Shown here one piece after another: positions 43,392 through 58,100 of a stretch of 64,000 nucleotides of DNA. The DNA comes from Nymphaea colorata (Eukaryota > Streptophyta > Magnoliopsida > Nymphaeales > Nymphaeaceae). Under the pieces are notes generated by a model. That model was not told where the DNA came from and ran no database searches. It saw nothing but the letters and a program-made list of their open reading frames with translations. Position 1 is the stretch's first letter, and each line of letters starts with the position of its first letter. The position numbers and the translations under genes were made by a program. The stretch covers positions 17,437,035 through 17,501,034 of the forward strand of contig NC_045149.1 in assembly GCF_008831285.2 (NCBI RefSeq). The letters run 5' to 3'.

Positions 43392-46300
43392 GTTGTCCGA
43401 CCCTCAAGTCACAAAGTAGGAGTCTAGTGATCAATTCAAACCCGTCCCACATTCTTCAACATTAGGTCTCATCACTAATCAATGGTGACGAAATTTACAG
43501 TATTAATATGCACAGCAAGTCAACTTGAGATCCTATCACCAAAAAACATGATATTAATGGAAATGAAATCAATAGATATATTTACAGAGAAATGCATACA
43601 GAAACATACGCATCTATGATTCTATACAAAGAATGCATATATACATATAGGGCAGGAATTAGTTGGTTAACCAATGACTAAGCCGACTATCAACTAGTCA
43701 GACCATGCCAACTAATTGCTGGTTTGAAAACACAGATCAGTTGACCACCAATTCAACTGACCAGATGGACTAGTTGTCAAACGAGTGAATAGTTGACTAC
43801 AAAAAATGTTAAGTAGCAAAGGAGGTGTTTAGATCTGGATGACACCCCTCAAAAACCTTGGTTTTGTGAAAACCAAGTTTCTTGAAAACCTGGTTAGCAA
43901 CCCAGTTTCTAAAACTTGGTTTTAGATGTTTGGACAACAAAAGAAGAACATGGTTTTGGGGCAAAAGTTACTTTTGCTGTTTTGCATAATAAACCTGGGG
44001 CGAGGAAGGTCTTTCGGGCCATTTATGAAAACCAGGTTTTGTCAAAAAACTGATTTGGCAAACCCAGCTTTGATGTCAGCCAACGCACCTAAAATCATTC
44101 TTTGGAGGCAATTTCATCCAAACACGCTTGAAATAGTGTTTTGGAAGCAAAACCAGCTTTTGCCTCTAAAACCTGATTTTGGTCTGTCACTCAAACGCCA
44201 AGTGTGCACTTTAAAAGCACTTTTCTTAACCAATGCTGAAATCAAGCCAATGTATTTCAATAAACTAACTTGCTAAAACAAAAAAAAACTAATAGAAGAA
44301 TAATTATTTAGGAATCTCTATTGAACCCTATGCTTGGAATTTTCTCTCATGAGTAGATCATGATTCATGATCAAAAAAGATTCTCCAAAGGAACATGCCT
44401 AATAGGAATGGTAGCAGACATGAGACAGTAAGTATAAGAGGAATAAGGATTAATATCATAATGATATAGTAAATTCATCATCTATATGCATATATAATCA
44501 ATAGGAAACATTCAATACTTGCATCTAGCTGATGCAGTAATAATCAGGTAAGACATACATTCCTATCCAAATTGGGATGAGGGAATCAACAATTGCCTAA
44601 TAGGAATGGTAGCCTTTCATGGCTGATGAGTGGAACAAAAACAACTAATTCAGAAACAAGGTACCATACAACCGGGATAAATGGAACAGAAGGAGAAGCA
44701 GTAAAGAGAGTCTTCGTGATTAAAATGTACATCTTTGAGCATTTAGAATTTGTGTCCCCGTCAATTAGCGTTAAGGCAAGAAAAGTATAAAGCAACAAAT
44801 AACAAGAAACTCTTTCATGCATTTGCTTATTGTCAGTTTGCTTTCATTAATGAGAAGTTCTATGTTAAGAAGCCAAAATAACCTGGACCTTGTGAAAGTT
44901 ATCATTACTTACCAGTCAAAAAAAATTAGCCACTAAAAGGTGAAGAAATTTTTTTTTTTTGTTCTTTCTTTTGCAGGTCTAAACACATAAGAAGCAAAAG
45001 AAGTTGTAGTGAATTTCCTAAACCAAATGGGTCCCATAAACGAAAGCAATTCAGGACTTGGAGGAAGATCCTAAGGACATGGAGAAACAGAGTTCTGTAG
45101 AAACGACACATGTTCTGAGCAAAAAGCTTCCTTACGATGAACTTCCTCATGATGTAGTTGTATTCACTGAAAATGATGCCACATTTAGAATCTCAAATCA
45201 AGAGATTTTTTTCCAGCAAAAAGAAATCAAAATTTATCCGCGACAGAACTCATACAGATCCAAACACAACCTCAAGCTCTCAAGGAAACAATTTGTGCAC
45301 CTGAATACCATATCTCCAGTTTCAAAAGTGCCGATCACAAGGGAAAAGAAACAAAAACTCTCTAGCTAGCAAACTTGCACAAATCCAACAAGGAAAAGGG
45401 GAAAAAATAGTAAATCGGCACCAAAATTGGACTACAATTCTTCATATCCTGAACGTCGCCCACAAGAAATCAAGCGAATTTCACCAAATTGCGTACTTTC
45501 ACCGTCCGGATTCGCAAAATAAGGAAGGAGGAAAAACATGAACACTTCGCAAAGATCAACAAGGCACAGAATCACGGGACCCGAATAACAGATCAAGAAA
45601 GGATGGTCATAAACTCAAACAAGAGGGTCCGAGACCTAGACAAAGAAGCAACACCAAATCAAATCCCCTCTCCAACACTAGCTTCCAATTTCCTCCCTTC
45701 ACCCTCGGAAACCAGCTCGTTCTCTATCTTTCGTGTATGCGACGGTGCATCCTTTGGTTCCTCCATCAACCACAGGCAGACAAAAGGAGAAGCGTACCTG
45801 ATCTACGTCGCACAGACGACAGACAGACGGACTGGCGGATGCAGATGACGCTGCAGCCCTCTTCCCAACTCGAAAGCCCGAAATACCGAAACGGCGAAAC
45901 CCAAAACCAAACCAAATAGGTCCGACCCTTCGACCTCACCGTCTAAATAGTAGGAGGGGGAAGGAGAGAATCTAGTTTCAAACCCCGTTGGCTCCCGCGG
46001 GACCCACCTTGTGCCCATTTTCCCCCACGTCAATTTCCATTTTCATCTTCATTAAAAACCATTTAAAAAAAGAGGAAAAAAAAAGAAACTGAAGAAGAAG
46101 AGAAGAACGCTTGAAAATGGTGGCCGGGGAAACCCTCCGACGAGGCTAGACAGTGGAGAAATCCTCGACATAGAGAGAGGGCTCGAGAAACCCTCGACCG
46201 CTGTCGACGGTTTCTCCCGCCATCGTTGGACAGAGACAGATATCGAGAGAGAGGGGGAGAGAGAAACAAAAAAATAATGAAAAAAAACCACCGTCAAAGA

Positions 46301-47135
46301 TGAAAAAACCATTCGATCCCCAAATCCGCAATCGTCGTGGTCATCACCCTTCGATCCCCAAATCCGAGCGAGAAGGGCTCGGGCACTCACCAGATTGATC
46401 GTACGGCTCAGGCGAAGCCGCCTGCACAATTCGGGCGCCGGAAACCGTTGGAGACACCGCCAGCGAGCTTTTGAAGACGACGCCGGAGTTTGTGCAGGAA
46501 ATATATAGGCGGCCGGGAAATCGCACGGATCTTCTCCAGGAGGTTCGTCACGCGAAGGGAAGAGGCCTGAACGTTTTGGGCGGTCGACGTCGGAGGTGAC
46601 GCCGTCGTCGTATCAGTTCTTCGCCGTCTTCATCGCTGTTGACTGGGAAGAAGAGAGCCCGACAACCACGGCGGTCATGGCAAGAGAGAGAGAAAGAGAG
46701 CGGGAGAGAAAACATAAAATTGATAACCAAACGCTGCTTTTCATAACCGCGGTTTTTAAGATACCCGGATCTAAGATCCTCGGATCATAAATCCCGGGAC
46801 CATCAAGAAAATTGAGCATTAAAAGAAAATCGGAAGAACCAAAAACTCAGACGGCAAACCCAAACACCGGCCGGCCGATCTACACGGCCGGTCGTTCTTC
46901 ACAATGGGAGAAATCCACCGTCAAGAAATCCCTTTATCAAATCTGTTATCGGAATCTTAATAGATATGATAATTCAGATATTTATCTTTTTTCTTATATT
47001 GTAATTTGAACCCATTCAATTACTAATCGGATCCGAATGAACCAAATGGTCCAAATCTGTTACCGATGATCTGTCTACAAAACGTTGTGATCTTTATTAT
47101 TTTCGATGTCGTAATCTGGACCGAACTGAGTCAAT
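43392..47135. other. Upstream region of DUF707 gene, probable leader exon and promoter
   Basis: Likely holds a long 5' UTR intron. On the minus strand a GC-richer segment at about 45800-45950 ends in a good donor (ATCAG, then gtacgc), consistent with a non-coding first exon. The region 46080-46730 is GC-rich with GA tracts and could be promoter sequence. Open frames on either strand (45058-45369 plus, 46052-46429 minus) are low-complexity and match nothing known. No other gene is supported. Confidence 0.45.
43821..44205. mobile_element. Candidate MITE-like element
   Basis: Starts near ggtgtttagatctgg and ends near actcaaacgcc, which are imperfect inverse copies. The interior is dominated by short repeats of AAAACCTGGTTTT-type sequence. 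This resembles small non-autonomous DNA elements, but I could not confirm a target-site duplication or precise ends. Confidence 0.3.
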
Positions 47136-50100
47136 TTAAGCAACATCGGAAAAGTCAGATCTCACGTTCAATTGGAATCCAAGTCGCTGGCATCGTCTAA
47201 TAAGTGGCTCTGTGCATGGTAGACTTCTCAAACTCGAAAGGCGAGTGTGCCTGACGGCCTTGATGGTTCTTCTAAGCAAGTTCGGAATAGATGGGAACAA
47301 AAACATGTGGACTAATAAAAACACTCTCTTTCTCTCTACACATATGGGTGACCTCAAATTCACATACGATGAAAAGTTTTGTTTGATAAATACATTAAAA
47401 AGTATAAGCTAATAAAATATTTTATCTCTCTTCTTTTCTCTTTCTTTCTGTACACGTATAAGAGACTTAAAATCAACATATAGTGAAATAAACTTATAAA
47501 GTACCTAATAAAATATGTAAAAACATGAGCCAACCAAAAATTTTTAAAAAAAAACTCACTTGCTTTTTCGATCTTTACAAATACAAACAATCTAAAATCC
47601 ACAAATGATCAAAGCAAATACACATTACTTAGAAATGATGCCGCACGTGATCAACCAGCCCACCACCAACCACAAAATAGTGCTTGCCCATTGTATTTTC
47701 ACCTTGGTTTTTGCATTTCAACAACTATTATGTTGGAAAAACAAGGAGAAACGACAATGCTTACCTTATTAAAGGCCCTTTAGAGCACTGACTGCATTTC
47801 ACACATTTATAAGTCAAATAAGAGGTATAAAATAAAATTGAGATCCAAATTTGTGCGACTTGAACATAGTCAGGCCAGACTATTTTGGATACAAAAAAGG
47901 GTCAGGGTGCGACTTGGACATAGTAAAGCCAGAATAATTTGGATAGAAAAACGGCCTGATCGACATTCGGGCTTTTTGATTCATTAACCGAAACCAAATC
48001 GGCAGAATTGAATTGGGTAGAAGATACTTCAACCCGATAAATTTGGTTGCCCACCAGTCCACCAACGACACCTACCCTTTCTGTGTAACTTTTCTACGTG
48101 CTAGGGGAACCCTTTAAGTCGTGTGGACATAAGGCCAGGTGTGGTCTGCATGTTCATCTATAGGCTCGTCTGGTCCGCACTCTAACTCGACCCGACCCAA
48201 TTCAGCCCGTCCACTTTGCTCCCTATGATAAGAGAGAGAGAAAGGCGAATAAATTAGTAGTCCCACCCCTTCGATGACCTGCATCTTGGTCATTGAACCC
48301 ATCAGTGACGCCTTCGATGGGCCTAGCAAGAACAAGTCCGGGTTCGGGTGCAGGTTCAGGTCCCATAGATGAAAACAGTAAACGCATTGATATGGGTGTG
48401 GTTTCCATGTCTGAGATAACAATAAGAAAAAAATACCATGTTATATGTGTTAGATTATAAGCCTATAAAGATTTTACAATTTGATTTAGACCCTTCATAG
48501 CCAGTAAACATAAATGAGAAGCATGTATTTCGGCATAGCAAAACATAAAACCACTGATTTTACCGTCAACTTGTTAATTGAAGCCCATATAATCTATAGA
48601 AGTTGGAAAAGGAAAGGACCCCAAAGCATTCAGTGAATCATTTAAGAGCCCTAACGCCAAGAGAAGGGTCCGCTTTCATTTGTGGATCTGAAGAACTGCA
48701 AGTCTTACATACCATAAATTTCCACAACGTCAATCGCTTTATCGTACTTGAATTATCACATTAATCAGGGGATGTTAGCGGTTCACTGTTACCCAAAAAC
48801 AGGCCAATTTTGAATGCAATTAACAGATTTTGATAAAGAAAAGAGGATTTAGTTCATCATCAGATCTAGTTCTCGCATGCAAGAATTCAGATTGCATTAC
48901 CAACCCCCAACTTAAAATCTGGAACCTTATACGTGCAACCATCAGATTAATAAGCAACTAAAATTCAGATTTGATCTGAAAAAGGCATGAACTTGTAACT
49001 CACAATCCACCGGTCAGATCAAATATTCAGATTTGCTAATTCATAGAGCCGACCTACTCGCATTTTGTCATTTATTTTACCTGAAACGGTGTTTTATTAA
49101 AGTCGAATTAAAAAACTGAATCTCCTGACAGCCTAATAGGTATGGTGGTTAGGTAAGTATAAATTAATCTTACCTGCACCTTCTGTATGGTCGAGAGGCT
49201 GCTTACTAAAATAACAGTAATAACAAGAACAAGAAGAGGAAGAATAAGCACTGAATCTTTAACAACAACGCAAGCTCAAACCAATCTCGACTGAGGTTGT
49301 CCGAGGCATGCAAATGACAATTATGACATGGAGCATCTTAGCTGGAGTGGGCACCTCTACTGATGCCACTTGAAGACACATATTTAAAAATATTATTCTC
49401 AAGAAAATATGTTTTCGATCTCGAAAGACATTGCCAAAGACAGGATACAAGCTCTATACTATCAGCTTTGACAAAATATTTTATAAACAAATTTTCAAGG
49501 CCACTTTTCACAACGTTATATCAGCTTTCGAAATTCATAAGCTAAAATCAAGATATTTTAAAAACATTGCCGATACCTGCAGCAGAAGAAACTGAGTGCC
49601 ATTCCGTCAGATGCAGGTCAGCCTTTTTCGTAAGCGATACGCGAACAGAATGAAGCTGACGTTTTGGAAACATCACATTAAACATAAGCGATGCAAAATG
49701 AAAGTAATGGAAACCAGGAAGCAAGTTTCAGGAAAAGCAATGCAAATTTCCTGGTAATTAGGACATGTAGAACTACCAAAAACACACATACACACACACA
49801 TATAAATGTGTGTCACTGTGTGCATAAGCAAAAAGCATGATACTTTTAAGGACTCCTTAGAAAGGCACATTTCAATGTCTAGTCAACAACTAGTAGTTGA
49901 ATAATCGATCAAGTCGGCCAACTCGCTCCTCAAAATTCAAATGGGCCCAGCTGACTTAAAGCCAAGGACTAGTTGGCTGACCGAGACTAGACGACTAGTC
50001 GCCAATTTAGAAACTAAATTTAGATCAGGTCATTCTTCCCTTGCATAAACTTATTTCCAGTGCTTCCCCATACACCACGCAATGTGTACAACAGTGCCTG

Positions 50101-52119
50101 AACCCAATTTCAGCTCCACTTAAACATATCTATACAGATTCCGACATGCACCTAAAATTTGAACTTAACGCTAAAAACGAGTTAAATATCAAGATAAACC
50201 ATGACTGCCGTATTAATTTTTTAAACATTTTTTTTTAGGAAAAAACCCATACAGTTGCCAGACTGACAAAGGTAAAGGAATTCAGGCTAAGGGCGCAATG
50301 GACTAGACACACCAGATTCTATCAGAACCTAATCTGAACTAGGATCCTGCATCTGTATCCAAACATCCCATAAGTTGAGCTAGTAAACAGGCCATGTTGG
50401 CCCTATCCAAGCTCCATTGTTGAGGATGAAGCCTGATAAACGGTCGACGTAAAGCAGATTAGATACATCAGAGCTTGAAATTTTTTTCAAACAAATGAAC
50501 CATTTGCAGGTAATAAACATCTTAAGCCTACCAATATATGTATGTGTGTGTGTGTAACCGCATATACGTCAGCTAGCCATCCATAAGATCAAGAAATTTC
50601 AGAAACTGCAAATTAAAAAAAATTATGAACGTCCAATATTTATAACGATTTTAGGTTAGATTTCTTGAGGCATAATATTTGATCTGGATATTGGATTTGT
50701 TTTACTATTTCTACATTTTTTGACATTTTGAAGAAAATACTTAAAACAGAAGATAGCCCAGATGACAGCCACGCAATTTGAATTCCCTGCATAATGTGTA
50801 CCATGAATCTGTAAAACATATATGAGAATATAATCTGTGAGATAAATGTAAAATTGGGCAAACGTGTGCATGCAAGACACGCATACTGATAACATGGTGA
50901 GCAGCCGCACGTCATGCTTGGTCATTTTTATGTATTAATGAACTAAATTTTGCATAGCAAAGCCTATCAAGAAGTTACCAACATGTTGTCCGTAAAGCTT
51001 GGTGATCAGGCTCACCCTTGTCATCGTAGAAGAACTATCATGAACAAGCATCTCATAAGCTGGTCACTTCTCAGCATCACCCACCTACCAGGCAGCGAGC
51101 TGAATCTGAGACCGAAATACATGTTCCAAATTTGGCCTATAAAAATTGGATGAACACCAGGAGAAAATTGCATTTCCAAGACTTCAGATGTCAACGGGGT
51201 TCAACTAAGCATACTGATTCAAATCAAATTCGAATATGATCTAAGTGAATGCTTAAAAGGTTCAAATCTGCTTTTATGATCTAAATCTAAGAATAACACA
51301 TCAGATTAACATAATCTATTTGCAGCCTTAATCTTCAAATAACTTCTCTTTGCCAGGCCAAAGAAATTCCTCTCATGTTAGATAACCCCCTAGCTATTAA
51401 GGGACTCCCACCTCCTGAAGAATAAATCGGATTCTTGATTGCATCGAGTATATGAAATTGAATGAACGAGACCGGTTTGAGATCTCTATGGTTTCCAATT
51501 TCATTTATGGGTTAAAAAAAAGAAAAAAAAAAACTTGCTTAACTTAAGAACAAAATCAACCATTTCATAACTAGAGGTGGACACGGCATGTGAGATTAGA
51601 AGTGCACGTGATATGTCAAAACAATCGAATGTGATACAAGACCAAGTCGGAAGTTCTTTTTTTTTTTAGGAAAATGGGAAGCAAGCTTTTAGTAAAAGAA
51701 GCTGGTTACTTCGACACTAAAAAACTTGACGTCAGTCCTATGGGACAACTTGCGAAAACAATCGAAACATCCTAAAAGGTAATCGATACGCATACTACTT
51801 CCTGGAACGCCAGCATGTAGGAAAGAACATGGCACGTCACTGACGCATAGCCGGGGCTGGAGCTAGCACGCCAAGGCTCATTCCCATCTTGACTGAGCTG
51901 CACATCGCTAAAGCTTTGAGATTCTGACCCAAATTTTATTTTCATTAAATAATAAAATGTTTGGGATGAACAGAATATGATTCAGATATAAAGCTTTCAA
52001 TAAAAATGGAGCAGAAAATATAAACAGAAAAATGCAAGGGCATAAAAACCTGCCTTTTTCGTAGAAGAAGGGTACTACAATGATGGAACTGCCTACTTTC
52101 TTTTTCAAATACGATAGTC
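47136..52119. other. Gene-poor region with repeat debris
   Basis: Five kilobases downstream of the NTPase-like gene without a recognisable exon on either strand. It includes a tandem duplication at 47853-47960 and 'gactagtcg' strings near 49880-50000 that also occur at 43655-43800, suggesting a dispersed repeat. Short GT runs occur near 50540. The remainder is AT-rich, featureless sequence. Confidence 0.55.
47853..47960. repeat. Diverged tandem duplication, 54-bp unit
   Basis: Two consecutive units beginning gtgcgacttgaacatagt (47853) and gtgcgacttggacatagt (47907) share most bases but have several substitutions, so the duplication is older than the one at 12608. Confidence 0.8.
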
Positions 52120-55100
52120 CTACTTCCTCATTAGATGTCGATAACTTCTCCCCCGAATGATGCGGTGCCACTTAAACAAGAATGACTGTTTAAGGCTCAT
52201 CTGCATTCTTTCCTGCACAAGCCTGCACAAAGAGTTTGAATGAGCATAACTCTTTCTCTACAGCAGCAGTATAGGGTTAACACGATGGATCGGAATAAGT
52301 TTTAGATGCTCATAACTCACCATCTTACAAAGCACCTCTGTATGGCACGGGAAACAGGACGAATGTAAGCAGGATCCCGCTGTATATACAGCAAACCGAC
52401 CTGAGAAGGCCAGAAAATGAAAGAAATGGTTGCATTTGTTTATATATACATGAATTTTACATATTTATATGTACAAGAAATGTACACATCATGTCAAAGT
52501 TACCTCCATCAATGCAGTAACACAAGGGTCTTCCAGTATTTCAAAACTAGATTCGCCCAAATAGTTTACCTAGAACATTCACAAGGATAAATCAGCAGAA
52601 CGGATATTAAGAACATCAACCCGCCATGAAATAGAAGCACCCAAACGACAAGTGTGGATAAGAACATAAAGCAATTCAATACACATGCCCCCTAAACCTC
52701 AATTCACTTGGAGTAGAAGGTATGCACGTTTCTGCAGACAAAATGGGGTGGTTCATAAGTCAAAAATAAAAAATACATAATGACTTGTAGTTTGACGGCC
52801 TTGGTCAGTCATCAACCCCATTTCATGAGCCAGATCTCCCTTCAGGCATGCACTAATTGCAGAAAACATGAATGTGAGAATACTAAAATAAAACCATAAT
52901 CTAGACTAGCCTATATGCCGGTAAGCTTATAGCAATCCAATGGACTGTAAAAATTTTCACGTATGTCACATGGATTGTCCATTTCTACTCCTGCACAGTG
53001 CACCTATATAGAACTCACATTGTAAATTTTGAAAAATTGCTGAACCCCCAAGATGAGGCCACATCCGGGTGAGATAGCTTTTCAGATAAGAGAGCATAGG
53101 AGTGGAAAAAAGAACATCCGATATGGGATCAGATATAAGTACATCTACCTAATAACTGCCTATCAGACCAACCATATTAATAGCAGTTGCATCTTAGACA
53201 GATGTGGACTAGCCCAAGGTTCCCTTTTCAAATTGTTAGTGCAAGTTGCAAGAATTTAATGCAAATAAATTAACATTATTTGTTTATGGGCATTAAAAAC
53301 TGTTAATTTGATAAAAGAATAAGGGAACAAGCTGGCCACTGAAAACCCATAGTGCATTTGGATCCATCCTTGAGTAGTAGATAAGACCTTGAACAGGCAT
53401 TTCCTGTTCTACTCACCGAAAGAGGTCCACATCATAATAGAACACCTAAGTTCTCATTGAGATACTAAGCATCTAAATCCTCATCTGTGCAAGAAAGAGA
53501 GAAACGCAGGAAGAGCATGCCAACCAATAATCAAGATATAACCATACTAATGTCTTTGGATTTATTCACACAAACTCAGCTTGATAACATCAAACAGAGC
53601 ATGCAACTTTTTTACCGCAGCAGTAAACAAAAATCTATTTATATTTTATATAACTGCATTTTGAGATTGAGAATCATACATTAACAATGTGATAACGAAT
53701 AGCAAAGGTGCATTATCAAATAAATCACAAACAGAGAAAATCTGATGGAAACCATATTCCAGAAAGGATTAACCTCTATTATATTTTCATACCATTTCCC
53801 TAAGAAAAACAAAGAAAAACTAAATATAACCAGCACATGAATTGTGAAAAAAAAAATTGGATCCAAATGCCAGGAATTGACATAACTCTAATATTGACTC
53901 AAAAGCACTCAACTAAACAAAGATGGAAGGCTAATAGATTGATAAACTTACTCCAAATTCAGCATTTACGAGGGATTGAATGAAATCCATCATTTGAAGC
54001 TTGGCCCACTGTAACCGCACTAACTTATTATCTGCACGTGGTGGGTGCCTCCAAGGGGATCCAAAACATAATATGTCTTTAGAAATTTTTCCATTATATG
54101 CATCAAGTGCAAATCTTTCTAAGATGAGCAATGCTGCTTCTATGCCACGGTTCACCACAGTAACCTATTGAAAATACTAGGGATAGTCATGCAAAAGGTA
54201 TCTTCCACTCACAAAATAAATTTAAAATTGATACTGGAAACAAGAATTACATCTCTGACAAAATAAAAAGATTTCCATAAACAAGAAATAACGAGTTATT
54301 CGGAATGGAGCAGAAAGAATCCTTTCCCTTCAAGAAAATTTATGAAATAAAATACAATCAGGATATTTAAAAATAATACTCACGCCTGTGCACAAGTTTG
54401 CCCCTTTTTTGGTTTTGGCACATCGGCTCATATTGAATCCTTATCTCCATAACTACCAAATGCCAATGTGTGTGTCACACCCACACCTAATGCACCCAGC
54501 ATATCCATTACATAATTTATATGCTGAAAGCCTGAAATACCTAACAGGTTTGTATCACAATAAGGTGTTGGGTTTGGAAACAATCAATGGATAGCCCAGA
54601 GCAACAAAATAATTTGACCACATTTTCAAAGATTACAAAGTGAGTGTCCTAAATACATCTGAACACCATTTCAACAGAGAAAGTCAGACCTCCAAAAACC
54701 AAATCTGTAACCTCATGAACGTCAAGCCTATTCCCACTTTGAAGAAACGGATATTTCACTTCATTTTGGTGCTTAATGAAAGCACTTAAAACTTTTAAAA
54801 TGTACTTAGGATGACGAGAACTATTCACATACTCATAAGTTGGCTGCCAAAGCTCCATCAGTTTTGAATCTTTTGATCAGCATGCTAGAGATCTTTCATA
54901 GCCCGGTTGCCCACAAACAATATACAACGCAAATACAAGCATATATTGTGTGCATGTGCAGACTGTGTGGAATTGCAGAACTTGATGGGTCTGAGAACCA
55001 AGACAATCCAACAAGGATATAGACATTTAATTTAAAAGCTCACATGCATGCCCATAATCCCCATGATACAGCACTAAAAAATTGTTGTATACGAACACAA

Positions 55101-58100
55101 AATCTTGTATAAAGCACCAGCCACACATGTGTCAGACCTACAGAGATAGCAGAAAATAGTTATTGCTTATTAAAACACAACATGTAATTTTTCATGGAAG
55201 AAAATGAGTCATTCAACCAATAACAAAACCCAAAACTGAACATAGGACAGCACTTATATTCATGAGGCATAATATTTTCCTTATGAAAAAAATAAGGGAA
55301 GAATGCTGGAAAAGCCTAACCTACCTGTAAATATGATAGGTACAGATCTACAGTGTCATCAAAATCACCATCTTTAATAGCCTTCAAGGTCCTAGTTCAT
55401 GGGAAAATAAGAAAATGGTAATGACCTCAGTATGGATTAATGACAAAGAGGCATACCTTAAGCACCAAAGTGAATAAACATGGAACTCCTTTACAAGACG
55501 AAAAGAGCCGATAGGTTACCAACTTACCAAGGAAGGTCAAAAACAAAACTAATTTTATCATCTATATTCTATACTATGCTATTACATTTGAGGAGTCATC
55601 AGCACGTGTAAGAAATTACAGTAGCACATTGAACAGAAAATCCTCTCATGGAAAAATAGAAGTTTCTCACATGCTTTCATGAATGGCTTGCTTGAGGGTA
55701 AAGAGGTCAGAAAGATGCCGAGGATTCGAACCCACCACATCAACAATGGTCTTCCACTACATGTTCAATAAATCTAAGGTCAGATACTTAACAAACTCTG
55801 GTGCAGGTTGGTTTCAGTAACAGGAGTCAGAATGGCTCCAATAAATTTTAAAATAAAAAAAAAACATCAGAAAGTAATGAAAAAGGATATGCTCACCTCA
55901 GCTTCACTAAAGAAGTCAGTGACCATGTGCATTTTGGCCTCCTTCGGTGTCCACCCAAATGTCTTTGTTTCAGTTATGATAACAAAACAATAAGCCAACA
56001 AATTAGTTGATAAGCAAAAAAAATCATGGGCAACAACAAGAAAATAATGGCTGCTTTAAAACTTGGGAAAAAAAATTAGATCAATAAGAAATTAAACAGG
56101 GTACCTCACGGGAGATGAACAGCTCAGAATAGCCAAAATCCCTAAATACCTGGTATGAATAATATCTGGATTATAAATAAGAAGGAGCTATCAGAATCAA
56201 CTATCAATAAACTCGCAAGTGCTCAAATCATACAACAGAAACACCCTAAAAGGTCAAAATCTTGTTTAGCTTAACTTTCATAAAAAAGACTGGATGCCAT
56301 TTGCTTAATATACATGTGTATCAGGCTCAACCGTTTGCCATTCTTTAATATATTTCTTACAGTCTTCAGGAAGGTTACCAATTTTGGGAGGTGGTGCTGC
56401 CACAACTTCTAGATAAGTTGTTGAAAATGTGAAACTCAAATGTAGCTGGTGAGATCTCCATCTTTGCATTTTGGATTCATAGTGTAAGAGAACCACATAT
56501 TTGTAGATTACAATATGTTGTACTAAATCTTCAACCCAAGAATCAATACTATAACATTATCCAGCAACATCTTGTAAACTAGTGGTATCTAATACCCTAA
56601 GTAAGGATACGCTTTTGGTGGTACAAGACAAATGTTACTTTCCTGATGCAAAATAAGCAAGAGTCATCAGGATGCCGAAATCATTTTAACCCCTCTCTGC
56701 AGTCACCTTAAATGGGGGTTTTTTTCCAAATTCTGAGACATATAGGCAAGCATGCATCCATTTGATCATAGCAAATATATGTGTTATTTAACAAGTAATG
56801 AGTTGTGGTATTAGCTTTCAACGAGCAATGAATATCACCATGATGACCAACAAACTCTACACAGACCCATCAGTTATGTGCTTGTGTCCATATATGAATG
56901 CATGTGTATGTGTGCATATATGTATGTATTTGTGTTGTGTTAACAAGTGTATGTGTGTGTATATATCATTGTACATTTTTGTTATACACAAAAAATTATA
57001 CATCAAAAACATGCTTTATGACTTATGGGCAGAGTCAAGAAGAAGTCGCCACCTACACACTTGTTCTGAGTTCAAACTTGCTAAATGGATACCAATCGTT
57101 GAATATACACATATCATACAATGAAGAACTCTACCATTGTAGAAAAAAGTAATAAAGTTAGCATGGACATGATAGACCAACAAGAAAGAACACTTTGACG
57201 GATCATATTATTTCAGTAAACTACAGAAAGTAAAAAGTTACTCCAGAACAACTAACATGCCATCATGAAAGGAGTTGAACTTGAAGAGACCAAAGCTAAT
57301 CATAAATAAAATTCATGAAATCAGGTTTTACTCCATACCCGTCTGAGGTCACAAGCATGATAGGCAGGAATCTCTCATTCACGCCCAAAGCAATTAGCCT
57401 CCAAAGCAGGCTATCGTGGTACATGTCTGCAGGTACCATTGGACAGGAGCCAGCTAAGTTTGCCTTCCGAAGAACATCTATATTGTTCATCACTAGCTTC
57501 GGCTGTTAAAAGATGAAGTTGGACAAAAGTCAAATAATCAATCTGTGAATGGTCATAGAGCAAAAGATTAACAGCTTATGATGTATCAAATTTTCAGAAG
57601 ATGAAAAAGAAAAACCAATTTTAGTTGTAAAACTTTTCATGGGGAGAGGAGGCAACAAGAAAAAAGAAAAAACTGGTAGATTAGAATGAACAAGGAATTT
57701 GTGAAAATATAACATCCAACGTATATTTAGTTACACATGAATGTGCTCGTAAAGTAAGCACCTTTGACAAGCTTATGACGTTTGGCGACGCCCACGGACT
57801 GTTTATTCATTTTTTATACAATAAAAGTTTTTCATTCCTAATATCCCAAAATTATATCATTCAGTCGTCGCATGGATGCAAGAAGACTGGAATTTAATAA
57901 TTCACAAGTACGAAGAAACCATCGACTTTGTAACTCAAAAGAGTGGACATTTTAGTTCACAATTTAAAACAAGACGCGACATTCTATTCTTTTCTTTTCT
58001 AACACAGGATGATGAACTGATCATTTCTGGATCCGAAATGCATCATTCCAACTTATTGAACTGTATGACCGGATCTGATAACTATAATCAAGTTACTGAA

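Noticed and set aside
45058-45369. 103-codon plus-strand frame
   Set aside because: Low-complexity, Lys/Ser-rich, no known domain, and antisense to the probable 5' leader intron of the DUF707 gene.
50640-50925. Two overlapping minus-strand frames with hydrophobic residues
   Set aside because: AT-rich sequence yields Phe/Ile/Tyr-rich translations by chance. There is no family match, neighbouring exon or promoter evidence.
54649-54858. 69-codon minus-strand frame within the NTPase-like gene as an extra exon
   Set aside because: The exons on either side (55325-55391 and 53952-54164) join in phase 0 into a sensible protein, and no good acceptor and donor pair brackets this frame.
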